Shown here one piece after another: positions 1 to 7,646 of a stretch of DNA of 64,000 nt; within the stretch, counting starts at the first letter, position 1; every line of letters starts with the position of its first letter. A program made the position numbers and the translations under genes. The notes under the pieces are model-generated. The model saw nothing but the letters and a program-made list of their open reading frames with translations, had not been told where the DNA came from and ran no database searches. This DNA is from Bacillota bacterium (GTDB taxonomy: Bacteria; Bacillota; Clostridia; Peptostreptococcales; Anaerovoracaceae). The DNA lies in assembly GCA_017459895.1 (NCBI GenBank), contig JAFUCA010000009.1, positions 1 to 64,000 of the forward strand. The letters are read 5' to 3'.

Positions 1-57
1 AAGTCCAAAACCAATATCCTTTGATTAGAGACCAATCTGATCGAAGGAGGAAAGGAA

Positions 58-1539
58 ATGCTCAATATGTCCCAAGTAAATAATATCAGAGACTTAGGAA
101 AAAAGGGCTACCGAATATCGGAAATATCCAGAATAATCGGTGCCGATCGAAAAACGATCCGAAAGTATCTGGAGCAGGAGGACTTCTCGCCGCGACCACC
201 GGTCGCGAAAGAAGTCCCATCGATCCTGGATCCATACAAGCCGGTCATAGATGCGTGGCTTGCGGAGGATCGTAATCATTGGAGCAAGCAGCACCATACA
301 GCCAAACGTGTACACGAACGACTCAGAGATGAGGAAGGATTTGAAGGAAGCTACTCTGTAGTCCAGCGCTACATGAGAACGCTCAGGAAGAATTCCGAAG
401 ATGAGCAGTGCAAAGGAACACAGGAGTTGATCTGGGAGCCGGGAGATGCACAGGCGGATTTTGGAGAGGCGGATTTCTACGAAGGAACACGCTGTGTCAG
501 AAGAAAGTACCTTGTGCTGTCATTCCCGTACAGCAACGACGGCTACGTTCAGGTGTTTGGGGGTGAGACAGCAGAATGTGTATGTCAGGGACTCAAGGAT
601 ATCTTTGAGTACATCGGCGGGGTCCCGACAAAGATCGTCTTTGACAATGCGACCGGCGTTGGGCGCAGGATCAAGGACAAGGTGATCGAGACCGATCTGT
701 TCTCGAGATTCAGAGCCCAGTACGGCTTTCAGGTGGTCTTCTGCAATCCGGAGGCCGGTTACGAGAAGGGGAACGTAGAGAACAAGGTTGGGAATGAGCG
801 GCGCAATATGTTCGTTCCTGTCCCGACCTATCAGGACATGATCGCCTTCAATGAAGAGCTTCTTCCCAGGCATGAGAAGAAGGCGGCTGAGATCCACTAC
901 AAGAAGGGCATAAAGATCTCAGAACTTTTTGAGGAAGACCGCAAGGCGCTGCTCCCGCTGCCCGGAAAAGCATTCGATGTCTGCAGGTACGACTACTTCA
1001 AAGCGGATGGATACGGCAAGGTCTGCATCGATGGCAAGCATCACTATTCGACCAGGCCGGAGAACCGCAACGAAAGCGTGCTGATTGGGATACGGGCTCA
1101 TTTCATAGATGTTCTGAACGAGGATGGAAGCGTACTGGTCAGACACCGCAGGGAATATGGGAAGAAGCGCACGGACACCGTGGACTACAGTACCAGCCTG
1201 GCGGTGCTCTCGAAAAACTGCGGAGCCTGGATGAACAGCGGCGTCAGACTTGGTCTTCCGGATGCGTTGAGAGAATATCTGGACGATCAGGAAAAGAGCG
1301 AGCGGAAATCGCAGCTTCAGCTGATGAGCACGCTGGCAGATGAGTATGGATTCGAAGCAGCCGTAAAGGCCATGGATATGTCGCTCAGTAACGGGAGCAT
1401 CAACAGATCAGATGCATCCATACTGGCGGCCAGGATCACCGGCTATGGGATAGATACCCCGCCGGAGGCGGGACCTCCCCTGACTGTATATGATGATGTA
1501 TTGATTCATTCAAGAGAACAGATGGGAGGGATATCATGA
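58..1539 (+). CDS. istA: IS21 family transposase IstA
   Basis: DDE-type transposase that cuts and joins the IS ends. The 493-residue length is normal for the family. An N-terminal helix-turn-helix (about residues 11-40, SEISRIIGADRKTIRKYL) is followed by an RNase H-like rve core with acidic residues in QADFGEAD, VFDNATG and GYEKGNVENK, and then a C-terminal Mu-type domain. A strong ribosome site, GGAGG at 46-50, sets the ATG at 58. The stop overlaps the istB start as ATGA, which implies coupled translation. The frame is intact, so the element may still be active. Confidence 0.93.
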   Translation: MLNMSQVNNIRDLGKKGYRISEISRIIGADRKTIRKYLEQEDFSPRPPVAKEVPSILDPYKPVIDAWLAEDRNHWSKQHHTAKRVHERLRDEEGFEGSYSVVQRYMRTLRKNSEDEQCKGTQELIWEPGDAQADFGEADFYEGTRCVRRKYLVLSFPYSNDGYVQVFGGETAECVCQGLKDIFEYIGGVPTKIVFDNATGVGRRIKDKVIETDLFSRFRAQYGFQVVFCNPEAGYEKGNVENKVGNERRNMFVPVPTYQDMIAFNEELLPRHEKKAAEIHYKKGIKISELFEEDRKALLPLPGKAFDVCRYDYFKADGYGKVCIDGKHHYSTRPENRNESVLIGIRAHFIDVLNEDGSVLVRHRREYGKKRTDTVDYSTSLAVLSKNCGAWMNSGVRLGLPDALREYLDDQEKSERKSQLQLMSTLADEYGFEAAVKAMDMSLSNGSINRSDASILAARITGYGIDTPPEAGPPLTVYDDVLIHSREQMGGIS

Positions 1540-2330
1540 TCACGCCAAGAATGCGTTCCGATATGGAACAGAACATAGCAGAAAACTGTCATAAGCTTTT
1601 TCTCACTACAGCGATACCTGAGATGTGTCAGGAGAAAGGAGCGCCGAAACAGCTCGAATATTTGCAGGACGCATTAGCACTGGAAATACAGAGACGTGAG
1701 CGGAACAAACGTGAGCGTCTCGTAAAGCGGGCAAAATTCCCTGTGTACAAGACATTCGAAGGATATGAATATGCAAAGGTGCAGATCCCGCCGGCGCTGA
1801 GCCGGGAGGAACTGGAGGCGGTATCGTTCATAGAGGCGAAGCAGAATCTGGTCCTTTATGGTCCCGTAGGCGTGGGCAAAACACATATGGCGATCGCTGC
1901 CGGAGTGGTCGCCTGTCAGAAAGGATACAAGACGAGATTCTACACGGTGACGGAACTTGTGCTCAAGCTGTCGGAAGCCCGCAAGAACGGAACTCTGGAG
2001 CGGCTGCGCAATGACCTGAACAATCTGGATCTGCTGATCCTGGATGAGTGGGGCTATGTCCCGGTGGACCGGGATGGATCACAGCTGCTGTTCCGGGTGA
2101 TCTCAGACAGCTATGAGAGCAAGAGCCTGATCCTGACGACGAACATCGAGTTCTCGAAGTGGGGCGGGATATTCACAGACGATCAGATGGCAGCAGCCAT
2201 GATCGACAGGCTGGTCCATCACGGACACCTCATCATCTTCGATGGTAACAGTTATCGAATGGAGCACGCTCTGATGCGGCAGACGGCAAAACAGCCAAAA
2301 GGTACGGAGGGAAAAAGCAATGAACAATAG
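1536..2330 (+). CDS. istB: IS21 family helper ATPase IstB
   Basis: AAA+ ATPase that works with IstA to select target DNA and activate transposition. The 264-residue protein has an N-terminal helical segment, a Walker A loop GPVGVGKTH at about residues 109-117, and a Walker B LLILDEWGY near 165-173. These are the hallmarks of the IstB/DnaC-like group. The start overlaps the istA stop by four bases and has GGGAGG just upstream. The 3' end overlaps the next gene by 11 bases, so all three are probably translated from one message. Confidence 0.93.
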   Translation: MITPRMRSDMEQNIAENCHKLFLTTAIPEMCQEKGAPKQLEYLQDALALEIQRRERNKRERLVKRAKFPVYKTFEGYEYAKVQIPPALSREELEAVSFIEAKQNLVLYGPVGVGKTHMAIAAGVVACQKGYKTRFYTVTELVLKLSEARKNGTLERLRNDLNNLDLLILDEWGYVPVDRDGSQLLFRVISDSYESKSLILTTNIEFSKWGGIFTDDQMAAAMIDRLVHHGHLIIFDGNSYRMEHALMRQTAKQPKGTEGKSNEQ

Positions 2331-2790
2331 CGCAGCAAATGATCTTCGTTGGGAAGAGTTCAGAAAATATACAGAAGAAAACGCCATGAGCAGATATGAA
2401 CGTAAGTTGCTGAGAGACTGGGTGCGTTCCGGCCATAGTGTATATGAGACAGTAGAGTCCAGATACCTGCCTGGCCCATCCTATCCGCCAAGAGATTTTC
2501 TGGGTATGTACAGATTTGATCGGGAATTGACGGAGGATATGGTGGGAATGACACGTGCAGAGAAAGATGCTTACCTGAAGGCCTGTATCGGCTGGAGCGA
2601 TCCGACGCCGGAGGAGATCGCGATGGAGACGGCCAGAGAACATACGCCCGAGCTCATCAGAGATCGCATCAGGCGTCTGGAGCGAGAAGTGTTTTACCTG
2701 TGGCAGTTCGTAGCGGAGGAAGGCGTGCTCGATGAAGCAAAAGGCTACGTTGACGGACGAAGAGATGAGGCTATCCCGTTTGAGTGGTAA
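2320..2790 (+). CDS. IS21-associated small protein, function unknown
   Basis: A 156-residue, highly charged soluble protein with no signal peptide or membrane segment. It begins inside the 3' end of istB, with GGAGGG upstream of the ATG, and ends before the non-coding right end of the element, so it is IS cargo or an accessory factor, not host DNA. The last third (RDRIRRLEREVFYLWQFVAE) looks helical. A third gene is not part of the standard two-gene IS21 plan. I do not recognise a conserved domain. The open frame and ribosome site support a real gene. Confidence 0.7.
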   Translation: MNNSAANDLRWEEFRKYTEENAMSRYERKLLRDWVRSGHSVYETVESRYLPGPSYPPRDFLGMYRFDRELTEDMVGMTRAEKDAYLKACIGWSDPTPEEIAMETAREHTPELIRDRIRRLEREVFYLWQFVAEEGVLDEAKGYVDGRRDEAIPFEW

Positions 2791-2960
2791 CGCTCAGACG
2801 AAAGCATAAACCGGGTCCGGAGGCTCGCAATGCATCGGCGAAGTTTCCGGGCCGGGGAATACTTCCCCGATGCCGTACGATATTGTCCTGCTGAAAATGT
2901 GGAATTCCTCAGGATGAAAGTGGGGAATTCTGGACGCTGAAATTGAGGAAAAATGCTTGA

Positions 2961-5816
2961 CTAAACAGAACCGGAGATCTTATATGTCACCGTTCCTCGA
3001 GCACCTGTCACTTTCAGTGGGGCAACCGTCTGAACTTTTTTCTTCAGCTTTTTCACTTTGACCGTCTTCGTTACCGGTTTCACGGTCAGTGTGTTCTCTT
3101 TCTTCTCGAGCACTGGTATATTAGTTTCAACTCTTGATTGTGTCTCAAAAGCTCCATTCTTAAATGCTGCAATGTAAGTTGTTTCGCCCATTTCCGTGTA
3201 TGTTGCTTTCTTAGAGACTCCACTTGTGGTCATCACCGTTTCAGTTTCCTTATGTGCTGTGTCATTTGCACATACTCTGGTCGCTGTAACCTCCCCATTA
3301 TCATCGGACCATGTATATATTGGCTCGCCCCAGGCATGGCCCGTCGCGTTCGTTTTTATCGTATTGGTCTGTACCTCAAATCCAGCATTTGCAAAAGCTG
3401 CCGATGTGTATGTAATATTTCCTGTCTCTGTGCAGGTTGGCGACTTCGTGATTTCAGAGGTCACTCCAACCGTTTCCGTCTCAATGCAGCCTCTTTCGCA
3501 CATGCGTGTTGCGGTTACGGTACTATTATCATCTTCCCACTCATATACAGATTTGCCCCACACATGACCGCCAAGGTTATCAAGGATCTTCTTTTCACGG
3601 CTCAGTTCTGCATTGCACTTGGAACAATAGACCACTTCGTCATAGCTTCCATCCTCTGTACAGGTGGCTGCAATCTCGTGCTCTCTGATCGGATCAGCCG
3701 GATTATGCCCAGTGGCACTGATTGCTTCCGATTTTGTATGCTCAGCATTATTCTGGCAGACATAGGTTCTTACGCCTTCGCTCGTGCACCCAGCATCCGT
3801 TGTAATCATTCCATTGTCCCAGTCATGAGCATCCGGATCAATCGGTACGGGCTCTTCTTTTGTAGCAGTGCAAGCTGTACAATGGAATATCTTGACACCT
3901 TCTTTTGAACAAGTCGATGGCTCTATTACAGTACCCTCATCCCAGCTATGAGGAATCATGTCAATATCATCAACCGTAATTTCCTTTGCTACGAATGCTG
4001 GATTGCTGAAATTACTGGAGGTGTATTTCGTCTTGCCTTTTTCTGAACAGGTTGCTTCTTCTGTGATTTCTGATGTCACTGCTACAGTTTCTGTTTCAAC
4101 ACAGCTGTCCTCAGTATTGTTCTCACAGGACCTCGTTGCTGTAATTGAACTAAAATCATCTGCCCATTTGTATGTTGGTTCTTTCCATGTATGAGTAAGA
4201 GCCGGAATTGCTTCGGTTCTGGTTTCTCCGCATCCCTTACATGTATACATACGGACTCCATCAGATGTGCAGCTAGGTTCTGTTGTTGTCTTCCCCTCAT
4301 CCCAAACATGCTCTTTTTCCTTGATTTCAAAGGGCTTCTCAACAATACCCATGTAAAACCCTTTTCCTTCAAATACTGCAGTAGCCATTCCTATTGCTAC
4401 GTTATTTTCGTACAAAACCGAATAATCTTCCCCTTCAGTTAATACCTTGTCTCCATCAACTACGGTGTGTCCAGTAGCAACTTCTTCTCCCGTAAAAAAT
4501 GCTTCCGAGTCGATTGTAATCCCACAATCCTCTAATTTCTTCTTAATAGCAAAGTGGTTTGTAATATTCCCTCTACACTCATTTATTCCTGTTATAACAA
4601 TATCTGCCTGGCCAAGTTCTTTATTATTTGCATACTTAAGTGTGTACTGATCCCCGAATTCAAGTTCCTTACCTGCACACTTCACCACAACTTCAGGTTT
4701 GAGATATGAACCAGTATATTCGACAACTTCGTCGTGTATAATATCGCAAGTTTCCAGATTGTACCATGGAACCCAAGTAACCTGATTAGTCATATTGGAT
4801 CTGCTCCAAGTAGTATTGTCAGCCAAATAATACGCAGTTACAGATGAGCCATTAAATGCTGTAACGAGGTTAATATTAGTTCCGGATGAACTATAAAAAG
4901 TCGGTGCATCCCCCATAAAATATACCGCCGAGAGTGCTGTCGAGTTTGCGAAAGATAAATTCCCAATGTACGTAACACTCCCTGGGATATCTATAATTTT
5001 TATGTTACTTTCACTGAAAGCTTTTGCACCGATCGTTTCTATTCCCTCTGATAATGATACCGTCTCTAAACTTGTGCAGCTGTAAAAAGCGCTAGAACTG
5101 ATAGTCTTTAATGAACCAGGTACCGTCAACGATTTCATTTGACAATTACTGAATGCACTTTCCCCTATATTGGAAAGTTTCTTTGGAAGAACGACTTCCT
5201 GAATCGCCGTTGAATGAAAGGCATAATTCCCAATTGTCCTAAGCGAATTGGGGAATGAAATACTCTCTATCCCTCCGGCTTGACTGAATGCTGCCTCTGG
5301 GATATTTGTTACTCCTTCAGGAATATCTAAATGTCCTTCAAAAGCTCCATAACTTGAACCGCATAGCTCGAATGCATGACCACCTATTATAGTTAGGTTT
5401 TCTGGCAAACTAATTGATTCAACTCCAAGCGCCCAATAAAATGCATGATCTCCAATGGACGATATTGCATTAGACAAATGAACTCTTTTGATGCTATATA
5501 TATTTGCAAAACTATATGCGCCAACTGAATCGACCCCATCCTCAATATATATTTCTGTCACAGAATAATTCTTCCAAGGTCGTGTGCTATTACTTGCATA
5601 ATCCGTCATATCGCCAGTTCCACTGATTACTACCGTATAGTTGTCAGCATCAATACGATAAATATCATAAGTAACAGAATTACCACACATCCCCGATTCA
5701 ACAACCACTCCCTCATATTCATTTTCAGCTGCATAAACTGTTAAGCAAGACATTAAAAAAAACGCTAACATGCTTGCTATCACAGTCATATACATTTTTA
5801 ATGCTCTTTTTCTCAT
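2961..5816 (-). CDS. BspA-like leucine-rich-repeat surface protein, C-terminus truncated by IS21
   Basis: Secreted surface protein of 951 residues. Residues 1-30 form a signal peptide ending near VYAAE. Residues about 85-340 are LRR_5/BspA-type repeats (SIGDHAFYW, TIGNYAFHS, NIGESAFSN, TIGAKAFSES and others). A linker region follows, and then about six repeats of a domain with the pattern CTSDGVRMYTCKGCG and HTWKEPTYKWADD, containing paired cysteines. The tail KTVKVKKLKKKVQTVAPLKV matches the start of the C-terminal domain of the secreted protein at 46265-48226, but stops about 65 residues early. The last codons and the TAG come from the IS end, so the wall-associated domain is lost. The ATG has GGAGGAATAT upstream. 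Confidence 0.85.
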   Translation of the reverse strand: MRKRALKMYMTVIASMLAFFLMSCLTVYAAENEYEGVVVESGMCGNSVTYDIYRIDADNYTVVISGTGDMTDYASNSTRPWKNYSVTEIYIEDGVDSVGAYSFANIYSIKRVHLSNAISSIGDHAFYWALGVESISLPENLTIIGGHAFELCGSSYGAFEGHLDIPEGVTNIPEAAFSQAGGIESISFPNSLRTIGNYAFHSTAIQEVVLPKKLSNIGESAFSNCQMKSLTVPGSLKTISSSAFYSCTSLETVSLSEGIETIGAKAFSESNIKIIDIPGSVTYIGNLSFANSTALSAVYFMGDAPTFYSSSGTNINLVTAFNGSSVTAYYLADNTTWSRSNMTNQVTWVPWYNLETCDIIHDEVVEYTGSYLKPEVVVKCAGKELEFGDQYTLKYANNKELGQADIVITGINECRGNITNHFAIKKKLEDCGITIDSEAFFTGEEVATGHTVVDGDKVLTEGEDYSVLYENNVAIGMATAVFEGKGFYMGIVEKPFEIKEKEHVWDEGKTTTEPSCTSDGVRMYTCKGCGETRTEAIPALTHTWKEPTYKWADDFSSITATRSCENNTEDSCVETETVAVTSEITEEATCSEKGKTKYTSSNFSNPAFVAKEITVDDIDMIPHSWDEGTVIEPSTCSKEGVKIFHCTACTATKEEPVPIDPDAHDWDNGMITTDAGCTSEGVRTYVCQNNAEHTKSEAISATGHNPADPIREHEIAATCTEDGSYDEVVYCSKCNAELSREKKILDNLGGHVWGKSVYEWEDDNSTVTATRMCERGCIETETVGVTSEITKSPTCTETGNITYTSAAFANAGFEVQTNTIKTNATGHAWGEPIYTWSDDNGEVTATRVCANDTAHKETETVMTTSGVSKKATYTEMGETTYIAAFKNGAFETQSRVETNIPVLEKKENTLTVKPVTKTVKVKKLKKKVQTVAPLKVTGARGTVTYKISGSV

Positions 5817-5854
5817 ATATATTCCTCCAGCTAAAGTCCTCTGATAATGATTCG

Positions 5855-5883
5855 ATTATAGTGTTCTTCAAAGCTTTCTTAAA
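5855..5883 (-). promoter_or_regulatory. Candidate promoter of the LRR surface protein gene
   Basis: On the minus strand TTTAAG is followed by 17 bases and TATAAT, ending about 40 bases before the ATG at 5816. The -10 is perfect; the -35 is weak. No other promoter-like sequence lies in the short gap below the HEPN-like gene. Confidence 0.45.
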
Positions 5884-5911
5884 TGGAAACGGGTATAAAG
5901 ATTGTCTCCCC

Positions 5912-6451
5912 TCATTCGTCTTTCTCAAAACAGGGGCTCGCCTTGCAGTATTGTCCTGTATAGTCTAATCGCTCAGGATGTTTGTCCTTAAGCCGTCGAA
6001 TTCGTTTTGCTTCATTATACAAAAGCCTAGCTAACTCCAACCCCTCTTTCGCAAGGCTCCTTCTTTCGCCCATACGTTGCTTATACAATTCCGGCCGCTT
6101 ATATAACCCATGAACGTAAATATTTCTGGTTTTTGTCCATTGACTTAAACGCATCCAGAAAGCATTCGTTATTTTTGTTTTGCTGTCTACGCACGCCGGA
6201 TGCTTTTTATAAAGCGCTTTTAGGCACTTGATCCGTTGACTGATCTTAATAGTACTTCGAGCTTTTGGATCCAGCGCCTTATTACAGGGACAACCAAGCA
6301 GTCCGCAGATAGCTTCAAGCCTACCCTCGATTGCTGCATAGTCATACATTACAGCTTCAAGATAATATTCATCATCGATTGCCTTATGTGCGCGATCAAA
6401 AAAACTCTTATGCACACGCCCTGCCATAGTTCTTGATTCAACGTTGTCCAT
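5912..6451 (-). CDS. HEPN-like domain protein, orphan
   Basis: An all-helical-looking soluble protein of 179 residues with no signal peptide. KTRNIYVHGLYK gives R109-N110-x3-H114, matching the Rx4-6H active-site motif of HEPN ribonucleases, in which the residue after Arg is usually Asn, Asp or His. The preceding region (YYLEAVMYDYAAIEGRLEAI) resembles a HEPN helix bundle. HEPN proteins commonly act as toxins, as phage-defence RNases or as tRNA-targeting enzymes. No MNT-type antitoxin gene is next to it, so the role is open. The ribosome site is poor. A -10 and a perfect dyad lie just upstream. The family call is from motif reading only. Confidence 0.6.
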   Translation of the reverse strand: MDNVESRTMAGRVHKSFFDRAHKAIDDEYYLEAVMYDYAAIEGRLEAICGLLGCPCNKALDPKARSTIKISQRIKCLKALYKKHPACVDSKTKITNAFWMRLSQWTKTRNIYVHGLYKRPELYKQRMGERRSLAKEGLELARLLYNEAKRIRRLKDKHPERLDYTGQYCKASPCFEKDE

Positions 6452-6473
6452 ATGATTTTTCTATTAGATTCAA

Positions 6474-6499
6474 GAATAGGTGACTCTATTCGTATTATA
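6474..6499 (-). promoter_or_regulatory. -10 box and perfect dyad in front of the HEPN-like gene
   Basis: The minus strand has TATAAT at 6499-6494. Immediately downstream is a perfect dyad, GAATAG-6 bases-CTATTC (6474-6491), covering the expected transcription start. This position suits a repressor site, possibly autoregulatory. I see no convincing -35. Confidence 0.35.
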
Positions 6500-6557
6500 A
6501 TCTATTTTCTGTATTAGGGTCTACAAAAATGATCCAATCAGACTATTTTCTTCCTCA

Positions 6558-6593
6558 ACACCTTTTATACAATTCCTCCCCTGTCTCATTTAG
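6558..6593 (-). pseudogene. Fragment of a second holin-like phage gene
   Basis: Twelve minus-strand codons read LNETGEELYKRC, which matches LNGTGEELYRRC at the C-terminus of the holin-like protein at 13723-14022 in 10 of 12 positions. A stop follows at once and the upstream part is missing. This is a scar of another phage-like element outside the 134-bp repeat. Confidence 0.45.
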
Positions 6594-6677
6594 GTATCAG
6601 TCTTCAGACGGGATCGGAATCGTTGGGATTTCAATGATTTTCAGTAATATCAAAGGCTCCCGATTTCCTCGAGAGCC
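6594..6677. repeat. Degenerate copy of a segment also present at 15438-15522
   Basis: From GTATCAG through GAGAGCC this stretch aligns over about 84 bases with 15438-15522, with scattered mismatches (shared blocks include GGAATCGTT, ATATCAAAGG and GAGAGCC). It lies just outside the perfect 134-bp repeat in both places, so the duplicated region was once longer. No gene is recognisable here. Confidence 0.6.
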
Positions 6678-6734
6678 GATCTATTTGGAGTATCCTCCAC
6701 CCCAACATTTTTAACAGAGCCTTTTTAACAGAGC

Positions 6735-6868
6735 CACTTTACGCTCGCGCCTTTGCAGGTTCAAGTCCTTTCGCCTCTCAATAAAAAAATCAAAACGGTG
6801 GCCGAAGCCACCGTTTGATTTCTTGGTTGCGGGGGAAGGACTTGAACCTTCGGCCTCCGGGTTATGAG
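6735..6868. repeat. Left 134-bp perfect direct repeat with tRNA-fMet 3' half (att-like scar)
   Basis: The 134 bases are identical to 15637-15770. Positions 6824-6868 equal the tRNA-fMet gene from the anticodon loop to the 3' CCA; 6782-6816 copy its terminator; the rest is downstream flank. At 6869 the sequence diverges, so the 5' half of the tRNA is missing. An intact tRNA at one end and a 3' fragment at the other is the arrangement left by site-specific integration into a tRNA 3' end. Confidence 0.85.
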
Positions 6869-6997
6869 GGAATAATTACCATTTTTGTAACTTGTTGTAA
6901 ATTAGTGTTATGGCCTGAAACCTTTGAAAAATCAAAGGTCGTAGGATTTTTTCATTTTATTCCATATCGCCCGGTATCGTGGCATTTTCCAAAAACA

Positions 6998-7335
6998 GTT
7001 GATATTTTGTTGCAATTTGTGGCCCTAAAAAGGCCAAAACTGCGGGGTTTTCCGGCATTCGTTGATATTACTTAATGATAAAAAGTTGATATCGGCGTGC
7101 TCCGATCTACACTGCCATTCTGTTCCATATCATGGGTATATATTGCAGGATATGGTGAAGAAATTCATGTGTTCAATTTCCAGATGATATTTTGTTGATA
7201 CTGGATCGTTCTTTTTCTGACCAGTTGCTATTTTGATGATATCGGATCGCCCTTCTCTTGATCAGTCGATATTCTGATGATATCGGATTATGTTTCAGAT
7301 GATATTGCATCTTTCTGTTGATATTATGATGATAT
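6998..7335. repeat. Cluster of GTTGATAT/GATGATAT repeats, partly a 41-bp tandem array
   Basis: The 8-mer G[TA]TGATAT or a one-base variant starts at 6998, 7061, 7085, 7183, 7194, 7224, 7235, 7265, 7275, 7298, 7317 and 7328. From 7183 the motifs come in pairs 10-11 bases apart, and the pairs repeat at 7183, 7224, 7265 and 7317 (41, 41 and 52 bases). The spacing keeps motifs on one face of the helix, which suits a protein-binding array such as integrase arm sites, iterons or operators. The function is unknown. Confidence 0.7.
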
Positions 7336-7360
7336 AGTTCTGAACCGACTTGTTCGCGAT

Positions 7361-7588
7361 TTGCTGAAGCAGTCCTGGTATGAAGTGCTGTCTATCGATG
7401 AAAGCAGACTTTCGATAATCGATGAACTTCAAATCGACTTCATCTTCTCAGGTCTTACGACTGTCCTCGGAAGTCCGGAAATAAAGAAGTCCCCTCTCCT
7501 CATGCCAGAACTGGCCAAAACCGAAATTGGACAGTCGGCTATCTCAGTAATTAAGAAGATATCAGACAAACAAAAAAGCCAGGCCTGA
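7361..7588 (+). CDS. Possible small protein, doubtful
   Basis: An open frame of 75 codons from a TTG, with no clear ribosome site. It ends inside the terminator of the convergent dipeptidase operon. The product (SWYEVLSIDESRLSIIDELQ) has no signal peptide or known motif. It follows the phased repeats directly and could be a remnant of a gene from the island's integrated element. I report it because the frame fills a long gap and has a plausible residue composition, not because I recognise it. Confidence 0.2.
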   Translation: MLKQSWYEVLSIDESRLSIIDELQIDFIFSGLTTVLGSPEIKKSPLLMPELAKTEIGQSAISVIKKISDKQKSQA

Positions 7589-7606
7589 TATCATCTTGAT
7601 ACCAGC
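7570..7606 (-). terminator. Terminator of the hydantoin-like operon
   Basis: The minus strand folds CAGGCTGGTATC against GATATCAGGCCTG and runs into TTTTTTG. It sits about 40 bases after the stop of the last gene, the dipeptidase. Confidence 0.75.
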
Positions 7607-7646
7607 CTGACTCTCATAATTCATTTAATTCTGCGGGCCGCACGGC

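Larger units (their letters stand above)
1..2967 (+). mobile_element. IS21-family insertion sequence, left end outside window
   Basis: Three overlapping genes, istA, istB and a small accessory gene, lie in the order typical of IS21. After the last stop at 2790 there are about 175 non-coding bases. They carry two related copies of a motif around GGAATTC near 2901 and 2924, like the multiple terminal repeats of IS21 ends. I place the right tip at 2967 because IS21 tips end in CA and the host reading frame resumes there; this boundary is inferred. Only 57 bases precede istA, so the left tip is probably outside the window. The insertion interrupts the surface protein gene that runs from 5816 down to this junction. 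Confidence 0.8.

Noticed and set aside
6529..6714. Small plus-strand open frame in the tRNA scar region
   Set aside because: It lies across a degenerate repeat and a holin-like fragment, and has no ribosome site.
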